Counted from the first letter of the stretch, positions 1 to 11,761 are shown. The stretch: 64,000 nt of DNA from Halocaridina rubra (GCA_037179515.1 JAXCGZ010019245.1:7501-71500), one strand, 5' to 3'. The notes: generated by a model from the letters alone, not told the origin. Numbers and translations are program-made.

Positions 1-149
1 TAGGCAGAAACACAAAGAGCCCACAACCAAAGAAAGAAAATTACACCATACAAAAATACACATTTCCACCTTTCTTATCCTACAAATATGATAACCGTCA
101 CCCCTAAGCATATGTATTGCTAAAAGATAAATTCTAGAACTATACCTCA

Positions 150-700
150 AGTGTACCATAAATTCCGAAACCACTCTCATGTTTCCCATGAATTCCAGAA
201 CCAAGCCTAAAGTTTCCCAATAAATGCTAGAACCAAACCTTAACTTTCCCATAAATTCCATAACCATGCCTCAACTTTTCCAATACATTCCAGAGCCAGG
301 TCTAACGTCTTCCAGAAATTCCAGAACCAGGCCTCAACTTTCCCCATACATTCCAGAGCCAGGTCTCAAGTCACCCGTAAATTCCAAAACCAGGCCTCAG
401 TTCCCCATAACTTCCAGAACCAAGCCTCAAGTTTTCCAATAAATTCCTGAATCAAACCTCAATTTCCCCACAAATTCCAGAACCAGGCTTCAGGTTTTCC
501 CATAAATTGCAGAATCAGGCCCAAATGCTACCATAAATTCCAGAACCAGTTCTCAAATTTTCACTTAAATTCCAGAACCAGGCCTCAAGTATCCTCATAA
601 ATTCCAGAACCTGGCCATAAACTTTCCCCATAAATTCCATAACCAGGCCTCATGTTTCCTCATAAATTCCAGAACCAGGTCTCAAAATTCCCCAGTTTAC
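150..700. repeat. Minisatellite, about 30-36 bp unit
   Basis: The core AATTCCAGAACCAGGCCTCA recurs about 15 times with variable spacers of CAAGTTTCCCCATA type. Units differ by substitutions and small indels. The short open frame over it is an artefact of the repeat. Confidence 0.9.
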
Positions 701-1010
701 CCTGGTTGTCAAAACAATAATTTAATATATGGGAAAAAAAATACGTTCACAAAAGATCAATGTATTTGTAAGAGGAGAAAAACACGAACAAATATACAAA
801 TAATTTTATTTACCTCGTCTAAATCTAAAACTAAAATTGTATAAAAATAAATTATATTAACCTTCAAACTTAAACTTAAACTTAAGTTAGAATTTCTGCA
901 TACATTACTTACAAAACTTTAAAATAATAAATTTAAAAAAATAAATTATATAAACCTACACCCATAAAGTAAAACCTAAGTTAGTATTACTAACTACATT
1001 ACTTAAGCCT
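701..1010. other. AT-rich spacer
   Basis: I see no coding potential or recognisable repeat here, only AT-rich sequence with short TAAACTTAAA runs. Confidence 0.6.
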
Positions 1011-1218
1011 GTATCAAACGGTCACTGTTTTCCTGCGACTAGGTTTTTTTACGAAGCCATTTTATCATTTTTAAATTTTTTTTTACTTTAACAGAAATAC
1101 ATTTTATTTTCTAATGCAACTGCAGAATAAAATTATACATAATCATAAATAAATATAATTACTGGTATACAAAAAATGCTTTATCGTAGAAATTAACATC
1201 TTTTGTGACCGTGCGATA
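1011..1218. mobile_element. Possible small inverted-repeat element (MITE-like)
   Basis: The left end reads TGTATCAAACGGTCAC. The reverse complement of the right end near 1200-1217 reads TGTATCGCACGGTCAC. That is 14 of 16 matching positions, about 200 bp apart, around an AT-rich core. No transposase is present and the boundaries are approximate. Confidence 0.4.
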
Positions 1219-1490
1219 CAACCCTTACAAAACCCCGTACGTTAATATCTACAGGTACTATATATAATTAATAAATTAGGAGTTACCTGTATACTCTTTT
1301 CACATATAATCTATTTATTTAGCTGTGATTCATATTTTTCATTCCTTCAGAAAAAGCTGTATGCCTGTGTGATAAATGTCTCAAGTAATTCATATTTAAT
1401 TATCATTTACACAACAGGATCTCTAAAAGAGTCCTTTTCTGGAGCTCATAACACTCAATTCTATATACACACGTATACTATATATTTTCT

Positions 1491-1612
1491 CGAGTGCGAG
1501 AGTCAGGAAACAACTGATGCCAGTTCGGCCCCACTGCGAGTGGTTAGGAATGACATCCAGTCTTAATGCCCCAGCTCAATTCCCTATCTGCAAACCTCCA
1601 TTCAAATTAGAA
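1491..1612 (+). repeat. SINE-1 copy, degraded
   Basis: It has the family's head remnant (AGTCAGGAAACAACTGATG), then CATCCAGTCTTAATGCCCCAGCTC and a diverged version of the tail that usually reads CCATTCAAATGGGGACTAAT. Confidence 0.6.
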
Positions 1613-1770
1613 TTAACTAACAACGATAAAAAACAGCTACAACTTCATCAACAATATATCAAAATTATAAATCATCTACAGATCAACAATTAATATCTTT
1701 GTTTTTCCAAACAAGTTACTCAAAAAACTAACAAAAACATAGTAAATAAAGCTATAAAGTCACTCACGTC

Positions 1771-4700
1771 TCACTTAATGGAAAGCAGCTCTTGATCACG
1801 CTGCCAAAGTCGCTTACAGAGAAAATTCAAGATGGGTGCGATGTTGGCTATCTCGTCTGCGTGGTCATCGGGAGGTGGTGGGGGAACCATCCTTAATATT
1901 GGTATCCCGTGGGTAGCTTCAAATGACTCCAGTTCCATGTCTGTCACCTCTCGGTTAGTGAACTGATCGCATCTGTGGAGAATAGAAAGGAGAGTGGATA
2001 TTATGCAATTAAAAATTAGTCCCAATTCGATTGGGGGTGGATGCAAACATGTTGGAGCTGGGTGTAAGGCTGGCTGCAACAATAAAGATATGCATAGAGG
2101 TATTTACAATGAAAGGTTTTTAAAAACAAACACATATAGGGTATATGAAAGATGTAAAGATAATAACTCCAAACACAAAGGCAGAAAGAAAGAACAGGCA
2201 GACACAGACAGACAAATATACAGTACCTGCAAATAAAGAGACAGAACAGACACAGAAGGAAATCAATACCTGTCCGTGTCCATCCCCATTTGTTGGGGAT
2301 TAATACTGATGCATAAAATGGCAAAATAGCATCCAGTGACAATATCCCAGGATCTACATGTTTGCGTCCACCCCCATTTGAATGGGGATAAACTGTGTCA
2401 CATAAAATGGCAAACAACAACAACTGATAATCATACAAATGAGATAACAATACACACCTAGTGGCAATGCCAATGACAGCAGCGCGATCAGTTGGCTGGG
2501 AAGCGGAAGATGCTAACTGGGGGAGTTCTAACCAGCCTTCACGATCAGTCAAAGAAAAACACAGGAGGACGGCATCTACTCCTTCCCTGCAAGCCTGAAA
2601 GACAAAAGAAACTCGTAGTAATTACTATATTGAGATATCCAATACATTGAGGACCACAATGGCTGACTGGCCAGCGTGCTCGGCTCTGAAGTTGGCAGAC
2701 CTGCGATCGAGACCACCGTGGGATGATAGGAATGTGGCATCCAGTCTCAATTCCACAGACACTCTTCCCAGGATTATTTGTCGGACTGATCCAACCGATG
2801 GGATGTAAAGCCCACCTGAGAGTGGAAGTGGAGCTTTTGAGAGGAACATTGAGAGAAGGTTAACTCAGTGCAATGCAATTTCTCAAAAAAATAAAAAAAT
2901 AGATGACGGTATATTCATGACATTACCCAGTTATATAGAGCAAAAGATGATTTAACTTTTACCCGAACAGAGTAAGTACAGTATACCCAAACTAATGAAG
3001 TACACTTACAGGTAACACATGATTGTAGCGCTTAACACTAGATTCCCCTGCATCCCAGATCTCCAAACGGAAGAGAATCAGCCGGTTTCCGATCTTCATT
3101 GGCCAGAAGACGTGACTACACTGGATGCCAATAGTTTCGGTGTGATGTGATGGTACCTACAAAACAAAACGTAAAAAAAATACAGTATAAGATTTCCCAA
3201 TGCATAATGCCATATGCAGTTGCCACTACCAAAACATCTCTTCTCTCAGGTATTGTACAATCATCAAAGCTTTTAGCTTCTCCCGTCAGGGGTTACCACA
3301 GTAGATCAGTTGTCTCCATATTGCCCTATCCCCTGTATTCTCCTCCATTACACCACACACCCTCATGTTTTTTCTCTACAAAAATCCATGTAGAATGAGT
3401 GAGGAAGAGCATGATATGATGAAGCCCAGAGCCTCCCGTTTTTACATATGCAGGACAAGCATGCCATCTTCAACAGGAAATGGCACTATGTAAAACAATA
3501 TACAGTGACTAGTAGATACCGTATCTATTCTATCATTTCCACGTGGCATAAGGATAATCATCTAGCCTTAATCCCTTGGCTCCTACATGTCTGCATCCAC
3601 CCCAAATTTGAAAGAGGACTATCTGTGACACAAAAAAAATGCCAAAAACTACATTTTATCATGCCTTCCATATATCAACTACACTAAACCAAACAAATAA
3701 ATTCCTACCTCTTGTCCCGAGAGACGACGCATGGTCCACGTCTTGCCTGAGGATGCTTTGCCATACATAAACAACTTGAACGTCACGTTGGGAGCTGATG
3801 GAGGTAGATTTGGTTTCTCTAAGAGGCCTGAAAATATTAATAGGAAGTAATAAATATTTAGAATATTCATATCAAAGGCTTATGAAAGAACTGACTTTGG
3901 GACAAATCATTAGCAACTAAAGTTCTATTCACTTATAAAAAGGCTTTTAGTCTCTCATGATTTATAACTGAGAGGAGTGTTCTAGACATGTCTGGCTTCT
4001 GGTGAATGTGTGTGCTTTGACTCGGCCATCCTCTTTAAAAGGGGATTGCAGTCATTGTATATGTATATATAGTTTGTAATGAAAGAGGGGCAGCAGGGCA
4101 TTAATGTGCGCATCCAGTTTTAATCCCCCAGCTCCAACCCGTCTGCATCAACCCCTATTCATATGGACTAATTGCAACATTTAAAACGGTGCTTAGTTTA
4201 TAATAATAATAATGGAAATATCTACGCTGATTCTGTTTTACTATCTATTACATTCTGTTCTAAAAATTACTGGTATACATTACTGTTCTACAAAGGACTG
4301 TTCGGCCAGCCAGGCAGTATAGGAAACAATAACAACAAAAACAACAACAACAGCTGTTCCACATTTGCAAATCATTAATTCCAAAAATACGGTGAGAGTG
4401 TATTCACTATAATTACAAAAAATTACTTTACACCTTTCATACACTTTCTTGTTTGCCATTTTTATGTGTCACTAGTCATCCCCATTTGAATAGGGGCAGA
4501 CACAGACTTGCTATATTCTGAAACGCAAAGGAATTCCATAAACCTCGTTTCCTTGGAAATATAAAAAGAGTGAATCACACTTTTTCACACCTTTTTATAT
4601 TGCATATATGAATAACTTTAAAGATAAATTAGGGGTTTATCAAGCATCGTTTTAAGTATCACACAGTCCCCAGATATGTTGGAGCTAGGAGGTTACAGCT

Positions 4701-5412
4701 GGTTGACCATCCTAATACCCCACACCAAGGTCGAACCAACATTAATCGCTTCCCAACTTGCGCAATCTACCACTGTTATGTTGAAGGAAAAAAAATTGAA
4801 TACAAATACAACCGCATTCTTAAGTACAGTGCTACATTATTAGAATATGTCAATTGGGTAATGCTGGGCTCTAAACCGCTACTGAAACAGTCTGCTTTAA
4901 TTCCAAAATTTTATATACTGCATCAGAGTTTTGGAAATTGAGGAACACAATAATGACTTGGTTAGAGCCCTCAGCTTCGGAAGTGACAAACTTGTATTCA
5001 AGCCCATCTTGGGGTGGTTCCACATACTGGTAACGGAATATGAAAAGAAATTATAAAATATAATTTTTACAAAGGTCGACAACACCTGCTCTGCTGATAC
5101 ATTATGAAATACGGCGATTGGTTTTATGTCACGGACTCAGTTGTCTAAAATGGCCTAGGACAGCGCCTTCCTGCGAAGGACTTTAGTGCATGAATGCCCT
5201 TTCTAACTTCAGACTGTGGCGGGCCGCGAACCCTACCCCTGACTAATAAAAATCACGGACGTTAACGACTCAGCCAAGGTGGCTCCTTGTAATGAAATAC
5301 AGTAATTAGTGACTGAAAAAAACTCACCAAAAAGCTTTCTCTTTTTAGTTCCAGGAATGAGCAATTTCTGTTGGTATGCCTTGCTCTCGCCGACGGTCCA
5401 TTCAGGTGCCAT
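1771..5412 (-). CDS. CPLANE2: CPLANE2/RSG1-type ciliogenesis GTPase (five exons)
   Basis: Exons on the minus strand are 5412-5328, 3827-3709, 3156-3010, 2594-2458 and 1972-1771. All four introns are GT-AG, and the exons total 690 nt in one frame, giving 229 aa; the human protein is slightly longer. Seen: a P-loop GKASSGKT at residues 51-58, the G3 motif DAGE at 103-106 in WDAGESSVKRYNHVLP, a degenerate G4 motif TRCD at 162-165 where most family members have T/NKxD, and a C-terminal helix APILNFLCKRLWQRDQ. Known: RSG1 works with Inturned, Fuzzy and Wdpcp in the CPLANE complex at the basal body, recruiting intraflagellar transport machinery. The start ATG follows a possible 5'-UTR acceptor (TTTTTTTAGCAG), so an upstream non-coding exon is likely. 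Introns hold SINE copies. The G4 motif is split by intron 4. Identification rests on motif order and the C-terminal match. Confidence 0.87.
2010..2078 (-). repeat. SINE-1 tail in CPLANE2 intron 4
   Basis: It reads ATTAGTCCCAATTCGATTGG, then GGTGGATGCAAACATGTTGGAGCTGGG in diverged form, which is the reverse complement of the SINE tail. Confidence 0.7.
2265..2415 (+). repeat. Two SINE-1 tail fragments in CPLANE2 intron 4
   Basis: Two adjacent pieces both carry the tail (GTGTCCATCCCCATTTG and GCGTCCACCCCCATTTG, then GGGGAT and CATAAAATGGCAAA). They look like a partial tandem duplication. Confidence 0.7.
2655..2760 (+). repeat. SINE-1 copy in CPLANE2 intron 3
   Basis: A head remnant (GTGCTCGGCTCTGAAGTTGG, then CAGACC and GATCGAGACCACCGTGGG) leads into GGCATCCAGTCTCAATTCCA. 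Confidence 0.7.
3236..3390 (-). mobile_element. LINE debris shared with 7205-7930
   Basis: The stretch CCTATCCCCTGTATTCTCCT with CACCACACAC and a preceding GTTGTCTCCATAT matches the copy near 7240-7290. It is a short RTE-type 3' remnant in CPLANE2 intron 2. Confidence 0.45.
3560..3650 (+). repeat. SINE-1 tail in CPLANE2 intron 2
   Basis: It reads ATCTAGCCTTAATCCC, GGCTCCTACATGTCTGCATC and CACCCCAAATTTG, then GTGACAC. Confidence 0.75.
3990..4080. repeat. Repeat family R fragment
   Basis: The core GTGCTTTGACTCGGCCA, then an inexact CCTTTAAAAGGGG hairpin, recurs at 8600, 31730, 34690, 40195, 40530 and 56105. The function is unknown. Confidence 0.6.
4085..4195 (+). repeat. SINE-1 copy in CPLANE2 intron 1
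   Basis: It reads GCATCCAGTTTTAATCCCCC, AGCTCCAACCCGTCTGCATC and then ACTAATTGCAACATTTAAAA near its 3' end. Confidence 0.75.
4455..4520 (-). repeat. SINE-1 tail
   Basis: TATGTGTCACTAGTCATCCC and CATTTGAATAGGGGCAGACA form the reverse-complemented SINE tail. Confidence 0.65.
4665..4780 (-). repeat. SINE-1 body and head, degraded
   Basis: ATGTTGGAGCTAGGAGG and CATCCTAATACCCCACACC are followed by GGTCGAACC, a box B remnant, and CGCAATCTACCACTG, a box A remnant, all reverse-complemented. Confidence 0.65.
5128..5290 (-). repeat. SINE-2 copy with Leu/Ser-like tRNA head
   Basis: On the minus strand it starts GGAGCCACCTTGGCTGAGTC with GTTAACG, a box A-like element, and GGGTAGGGTTCGCGG, a box B-like element. 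The body contains GAAGTTAGAAAGGGCATTCA. The same body is seen at 59340-59525 and in part at 44694. It lies in CPLANE2 intron 1, just inside exon 1. Confidence 0.65.
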
Positions 5413-5654
5413 TTTAAATCAAATTCTGCTAAAAAAATATATATATATATTGTAAAGTAAATATTTGTAATACAAATCACCACATTTATTAATTAATGGG
5501 GTTATCTAACTTTACATAGGGATCTGAGGGTAACCCATCTTTACAAGATTAATCCAACTTCCTATTCGAGTCAAATGTTAAATCTAATATCAGACCTGCT
5601 TCAATTTCCAAAGTAACTAAGCATCTTATGATACTGGCGGATGGTGGTATTGAA

Positions 5655-5995
5655 GGTAGGACAATTGTCGCTTGGACAATTGCTCAGGGACAATTGCTCC
5701 TTAGGACAACTGCCTAGGGAAAACTGTCCCTTAGGACAACTACCCCTAACCAAGCCTACAGTAACCTACCCTAACATAACCTGGCCTAACTTATCTGAGT
5801 AAGAAATAATTTGTTCATATTGATCTTCTTTCCATTCATTATTTCTTAATTATATTCAATTATCATTATGTGACAATTGTATGCCTTTGCATTAAGAGGG
5901 GAAATTGTATGCCTTTGCATTAAGAGTTAGGAGCAATTGTCCTAGAGGCAATAGTCCTAGGGGCAATAGTCAGTACCATGGTTGTCCCAATTACT
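5655..5995. mobile_element. Inverted-repeat element built on GGACAATTG motifs
   Basis: The left side carries GGACAATTGTCGCTTGGACA and further GGACAATTGCTC and TTAGGACAAC motifs. The right side carries their complements (GAGCAATTGTCC, then GGCAATAGTCCTAG and GGTTGTCCCAATT). The interior has a direct duplication of GTATGCCTTTGCATTAAGAG. No transposase was seen. It lies about 240 bp upstream of the CPLANE2 start. Confidence 0.55.
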
Positions 5996-6167
5996 ATATC
6001 ATGTAATAAAGTGCCAAACTAGAAATCTTTCGTTTTGTACCTTGTTTACAGAGGAGAATATTACTATCAATGCCTGAGGTTAGGGGATTCTTATTACTAT
6101 ATGGAGATCATTCTGAAGTGAAAAAAATTAAACATTAAAAAATCTATACTTAAGAGTTGGGGGCCAC

Positions 6168-6305
6168 AAGAGCTCAGGGAGTAGAGCAAACCAAGTAACG
6201 CAAGCTTAACCTCACCGGGGACATTAGGAAGAGCATCCAGCCTTAATCCCTGAGCTCTAACATTTCTGCATCCACCTCAATTTCAGCGTGGAATAAATGA
6301 GGGCC
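6168..6305 (+). repeat. SINE-1 copy with head
   Basis: The head AGCTCAGGGAGTAGAGCA is a box A remnant. It is followed by TTAGGAAGAGCATCCAGCCT, TAATCCCTGAGCTCTAACA and a tail. Confidence 0.75.
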
Positions 6306-6584
6306 ATCAAACAGAGGAAGTTATAATTGGTGTCAATCTGTCGTCAAATGAGCTTTGGCAATTCATTGGATATAGGTAAAGCATTTGTGGATGCAAATGT
6401 AAAATTAAGTCAGGCATAGGAACGAGGTTACATACAGCTCTGTCCTGAATGCTTGAATCTATAAAAATAATTCCCTTCTCTTCGCCTCAAGGGGAGAAGA
6501 GAAGGTGGTCGGGAATCCCCTCTTTTTTATATTTTCCACTCTTAAAGAGGCAGGGAATTATGGTTCAAGATTTCTAAGTTTAAT

Positions 6585-6720
6585 GTCACTATTAGTCCCC
6601 ATTATGGAGGTGAACACAGATTTGGAAATGTGAAATAAAGGCTAGATGCCTTTCCCAACATCCCGCGGTGGGCTGGATAGGAGGTCTGTCCGTAGCCGGT
6701 ATTAGTCCCAGGACAAAATT
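6585..6720 (-). repeat. SINE-1 copy
   Basis: ATTAGTCCCCATTATGGAGG, GTGAACACAGATTTGG and TCCCGCGGTGGGCTGGAT form the reverse-complemented family body. Confidence 0.7.
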
Positions 6721-7002
6721 CACAGGTAAAAATTCATAGGTTAGGTTAAGATTAGATTAAACAACCCAAATCCTAATTTCTCTCCAAAAAAACAAAATAT
6801 TTACAGCAACAGCATTTATATTTATCATTGAAAACGCTACGTAAATATAAACCTCCCTAAAATATAACACGATAAATAATGAGAAGAGATACGATTTTAC
6901 ACCTTTGAGTTTGGGCTCATCTACGGGGTCACGTTGTTTTCTTCTTTGAAATTTATATTTTCTGTGATAATTAAAACAACTGAATTATTACTATAGTTTT
7001 CC

Positions 7003-7066
<64 letters not shown>

Positions 7067-7117
7067 ATTGATTATAATGTTGCTCCTGCTATTAAGATAG
7101 CACAATTAATAATAATA

Positions 7118-7192
<75 letters not shown>
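7003..7192. repeat. Facing (ATT)n and (AAT)n microsatellites
   Basis: About 20 ATT units (7003-7064) face about 28 AAT units (7105-7192) across a 40-bp spacer, so the two arrays are inverted relative to each other. Confidence 0.95.
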
Positions 7193-7194
<2 letters not shown>

Positions 7195-7204
7195 AATCAA
7201 AACA

Positions 7205-7930
7205 TTCTTTCATCTCCAGTTTCGGATTACCATGCATATCAATCATCTCCATATCACCTAATCCCCTGTGTTCCCCTCCAGCACACCACACACTATAAGG
7301 ACCTCCCTCACCACATTCACAAACCTCCTTTTTGGCCTACTTCTCCACCTCCTGCCAGGTAGCTCCATCCTCAGCATCCTTTTCACAACATACCCCCTCA
7401 TCCCTCCTAACCACATGCCAAAACCATCTCAGCCTCGCTTCTCTTAAAATGTCCCCAAGCCATTCAACCAATGTTCCCCCCCCCCTAATATACTCAATTT
7501 TCATCCTATAGCATCTTCAGCTCTACCATCTTTATCTCTGCCTCCTGTCTTTTTGTCAGTGGGGCTGCCTCCAAACCACATAAAATTCTGGATCTTACTA
7601 CCGTCTTGTAAGCGTTACCTTTCACTCAAACAGGTACCCCTTTGTCACATATCACTCCTGTTATTTTTCTCTACCTACTCTCTGGCACATTCTTCGTTAT
7701 ATTGAGCAGCTAACCAGAAATATTCAATTTTATCCACCTCTGTGCTTTATAACCTCACCACTCCACCGCCCTCCCTCTCATTCATTCTCATTTACACTGT
7801 CCTGCTCCAGCTGACATCCATTCCCATTTTCTCCAGTGCATAACTCTACCTCTCCAAGCTTGTCTCAACTTGTTCTCTACTCCTATCTGGCCTTGTCCAT
7901 TAAATTGTCCCTCCCCATTGCAAACACGAA
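7205..7930 (-). mobile_element. Degraded RTE-type LINE 3' region
   Basis: On the minus strand the sequence around 7395-7445 translates with gaps to a REARLRWFWHVVRRDEG-like stretch. That is the RLRWxGHVxRR motif of RTE-type ORF C-termini. Stops and frameshifts are frequent, so this is a relic. Confidence 0.6.
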
Positions 7931-8600
7931 GGGGCTTAGCCTTGATTAATGATGCAAAATCACCTTAACTTTTAACCAATCCGTCAGTCCTATTCCACAT
8001 CTTACAGCTGGCAAACTTTTCTCATATATATCTTGCACAATCCTTACATAATAACTATTGTTAAAATCAGTGAAGATGCTGCAGTAGTAGTAGTAGTAGT
8101 AAGAACGGATATAATAGAAGAGCGAATACAAAGGCTCTCCCTCTAAGGGGGCAAGAACATATTTATACTCAAATTCAACCTCCATGTTGTATCATGTAAA
8201 CAAGTGTGGCACGCGAGTTTCGAATCTTCTTACATAATTTATCAAATAATATGTGTGTGAGACTTGATATGTGTTTTGCTATGTGTAAATACAATCCTTT
8301 TAACGTGGTTTTGTAGATAATATATATAGTTTTGGAGGTAAATATGCAATTAGACGATAAATGGGCAGATTATTATTTACGTGAACAATATGTGTTTTGC
8401 CATGTGGAGTCGTTGGTCATATGTGGTTTTTGGATAAATATGTAACAAGCCCACGTATAGGGTTAATTCTTTGTGTTATATATTATGTAAATACGTATAT
8501 TCCTCGATTATATATGTAGCTTTGGGGGGTAAATATGTAATAATTTTTGTTTTACGTTAGGTTGCTCACGGGGAAGAGGCCTATACTCGTAATTCCTTGT
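7931..8600. other. AT-rich spacer
   Basis: It contains a short (TAG)6 at 8084-8102 and AT-rich DNA. I see no gene or clear element. Confidence 0.5.
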
Positions 8601-8670
8601 TTCCAGGTGTGTGTTCTTTGACTCGGCCACTCCACATACTAGGAAAATTACTGCCTTTGTATAGGCCTAT
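8600..8670. repeat. Repeat family R fragment
   Basis: GTGTGTTCTTTGACTCGGCC and the following CACTCCACATAC match the family core seen at 3990. Confidence 0.6.
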
Positions 8671-8689
8671 GTATAAAGTTAAAGTTTGA

Positions 8690-8850
8690 AAATATATAAT
8701 GTAGATATTATGTGGATTTACGTATTTATGGAAATATAAAGTGGATTTACGTACCTGTGGATTTACATACCTGTGGATCTATAATATGGATTTACGTACC
8801 TGTTGACATATAATGTGGATTTACTTGCCTGTGGATATATTCCGTGCTTC
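8690..8850. repeat. Minisatellite, about 33 bp
   Basis: The unit GTGGATTTACGTACCTGTGG with ATATATAAT is repeated about five times. Confidence 0.85.
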
Positions 8851-9475
8851 TTCAACCTGCTATGATTGCTGTTACATCATTTTAAGGTAATATATATAGA
8901 CTTTTAGTCTGACTTGCGATTTTTTTATTCTATAGGTGTAGGCCTAAATAGTTTCGGCATAGACTTCTAAATTTTATATTATTCTAGTAATAGCAGCAAT
9001 TTGGACATGGTAAAAGCAGTAAAAATCTTAAAACAATATTTATGGTTCAAATTAAAGCTAATTAGTTCAACAATAGGACTACTATCAATAACTTGTAAAT
9101 AAGAAAAAAATAATTAAAAAATATTCATGGCTTGTTATCCAAGGCCTTCAGATTTTTATTTTTTTTTTTTAAGGTTTGAATATTTGTAGAGGAATATCCA
9201 AAAAATTTAGCTAATGGCTAAATTTAGGCCTATATAAGCTTTTTACATGTATTGTTTTTGGAGGAGTAAGAATAGTAGCAAAAATACTACTGCTACTGCT
9301 ACTATTTCAAAGATTTTTAACTGATTAGTTTACTTTTAAGGTGTTTCACAGGGTTATTTAGCAGTGCAATGTCCTTTGAGATTTAAATAATCACACTGTA
9401 ACTTTTTTTTTAGAATATTAATAGCCTAAACATTATACTTTCATGAAGATTTAATACTCTCATTGTCATTATTTT
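8851..9475. other. AT-rich spacer
   Basis: I see no gene. It has short poly-T runs and a (TAC/TGC) patch at 9288-9304. Confidence 0.5.
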
Positions 9476-10080
9476 ATAGGGGTTATATATCTTTTATAAG
9501 GTATTTTATGGTTATTAATGCACTTAGCATTGTATTTTATGTTATTATTCATACTTACAAGGTATTTTAAGAGAGGTTATTCAATCTTACAAGGTATTTT
9601 ATGGTTATTTTTCAACTTAGCAAAATACAGTATACAGTATTATGTTATTTTTCAAGTTTACAGGGTACTTGATGGGAGGTTATTTAATCTTACAAAAGAC
9701 TTATGGTTATTATTCAACTTAACATTGAATTTTTTGCTAGTTCTTCAAGTTTACAGAGTATTTAATGGGAGGTTATTCAATCTTAATTTATATTTTATAG
9801 TTGTTATTCATATTCACATGGAATTTTATGTTAATTCATCAGGTTACAAGGTATTTAATGGGTAGTTATTCAATCTTACATGGTATTTTATGGTTATTAT
9901 GCAACTGAACATGGTATTTTATGTTAGTTTTCCAAGTTTACCTGGTATTTGATGGAAAGTTATATAATCTTACAAGGTATTTTATTTTTCAACTTGACAT
10001 AGTATATTATGCTATTTTTCAAGTTTGCAGGGTATATGATGGAATGTTATTCAATCTCACTAAATCTTTGAGGTTACCTT
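9476..10080. repeat. Minisatellite, about 36-45 bp
   Basis: Units are built from GGTTATTCAATCTTACAAGG and TATTTTATGG, alternating with CAAGTTTACAGGGTATTTGA. There are about 14 units. The 115-codon open frame across it comes from this repeat. Confidence 0.85.
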
Positions 10081-10219
10081 AATTTTCACACATATATTTT
10101 GTTAAATATGAAAGTGAATATATTAAATAACATAAGAGAATAATAGAAAATATGAATTAAAATGTTCTGACAACCGAAACTCTGAATACTGTACTAATAA
10201 ATACATAGGCTAACTAAAA

Positions 10220-10345
10220 TAAAGTTAAGGTATTTCTTGGGGTTATTCAACTTTCAAGGTATTTCTTGGGATTATTCAACTTTCAAGGTATTTCTTAGGG
10301 TTATTCAACTTTCAAGGCATTTCTATGGAGGGTTATAACCTTATA
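10220..10345. repeat. Minisatellite, about 30 bp, four copies
   Basis: The unit GGTATTTCTTGGGGTTATTC with AACTTTCAA is repeated four times. Its motif is related to the neighbouring array. Confidence 0.85.
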
Positions 10346-10484
10346 AAGGGTTTATTTGTGATTAGGCAAGCTTACAAGGTGCTTTTGAGTTGTGTAAATG
10401 TGATTAATTGGGGGATTTTCAACCTTAGAAGTTGATCTATGGGGTTCTTCATCATAACAAAATTCTTTTTGATTTGATATACTG

Positions 10485-10550
10485 TTCCTCATTCGCATGG
10501 GGGTGAACACAGACACGTTGGAGCTGGGGGATTAAGGCTGGATGTCTTAA
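10485..10550 (-). repeat. SINE-1 tail
   Basis: CATTCGCATGGGGGTGAACA and ACGTTGGAGCTGGGGGATTA identify the tail. Confidence 0.75.
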
Positions 10551-10599
10551 TTGTACCATTTCTCTCTACTTTATGATTGCTTCTGTTTTTTTTTTTAAA

Positions 10600-11170
10600 T
10601 AACGATAAGAATAACCTTTGTCCCTTTCTCTTTGCACCTTGCTGTGACTGTAAACTTTGTCCCTTTTCTTTGCACCTTGCTGTGACTGTAAACTTTGTCT
10701 CTTTTCTTTGTACCTTCCATTGGTCAAAATAAATTTGTTTTAGCTTTTCTTTGTACCTTTAGCACAGGTAAACTTTCAGTACCATTTTTCTTTTTACTTT
10801 GCTATGGTAGAGGTAAACTTTTTGTAGCTTTTCTTTGTACCTTTAGCACTGGTAAACTTTCAGTACCAGTTTCTTGTTACTTTGCAATGGTAAAGGCAAA
10901 CAGTTCGTACCTCTTCTATGTACCTTTAGTGCAGGTAAACTTTCCGTACCTTTTTCTTTCAACTTTGCTATTGTAGAGGTAAACTTTTTTGTACCTCTTC
11001 TTAGTACCTTTAATTACAGGTAAACTTTCAGTACCTTTTCTTTTACTTTGCTATGGTAAAGGTAAACTTCCAGTACCTTTTCTTTTACTTTGCTATGGTA
11101 AAGGTAAACTTTTCGTACTATCTTAATACCATTACTGCTGGTAAGCTCTTATTTTTTTTACTTTACTATG
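10600..11170. repeat. Minisatellite, about 55-60 bp
   Basis: Units alternate GGTAAACTTTCAGTACC with TTTTCTTTTACTTTGCTATG. There are roughly nine to ten units with variable T-runs. The open frame at 10695-10976 is repeat-derived. Confidence 0.85.
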
Positions 11171-11760
11171 ATATAGGTAAACTTGCCAATTCATGTCAAT
11201 TACTCCTCATAGCTTGTTGGTGATAAGTCGTCATAATCACTCCACTACCACATTGCTTGGGTCATCCACAGTGTAAGTGGGCAAGGATTTTCTGTCCTGA
11301 GGCCCATCTGCTTTGGTTGGTTTACTTTCATTAGGTAAAAGTTAAGCATAAGAACGTGTTTTCTGGACAGGTTAGTTTAAGTTTTTGCACCTTCTCTTGG
11401 GTTATAACAGACGTTTTATACCTTATGTCATGTTTAACTAAATTACATATAATATTTTATCATGTACTGATTTTTTTACATAAAATTTTTACCATTAATA
11501 AACCTGTTATATTTTGAAAAGAATTTTCTTAACAGGTTAGATTAAGTTCTTGCACCTTCTCTTTGGTTAAAATAAGTGTCTTTTAACTTATTTCATACTT
11601 TTCAAAATTATGTCTATTTTCGTTATATTAAATTCTTCTTATACAATCTAGAAATATATTTTTTTTATTGATTAAATCTATCAAATACAATATTTATCGC
11701 GTGTCAGATTGGTCCATCATAAAAATTCTCTTCTGGAAAGAGTGATTTTGACTCATTACC
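11171..11760. other. Spacer with a repeat family R tail
   Basis: Around 11220-11320, GGGTCATCCACAGTGTAAGT with GGGCAAGGATT resembles the tail of repeat family R at 31860 and 56250. The rest is AT-rich with a small direct repeat (GTTAGATTAAGTTCTTGCAC). Confidence 0.45.
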
Positions 11761-11761
11761 T

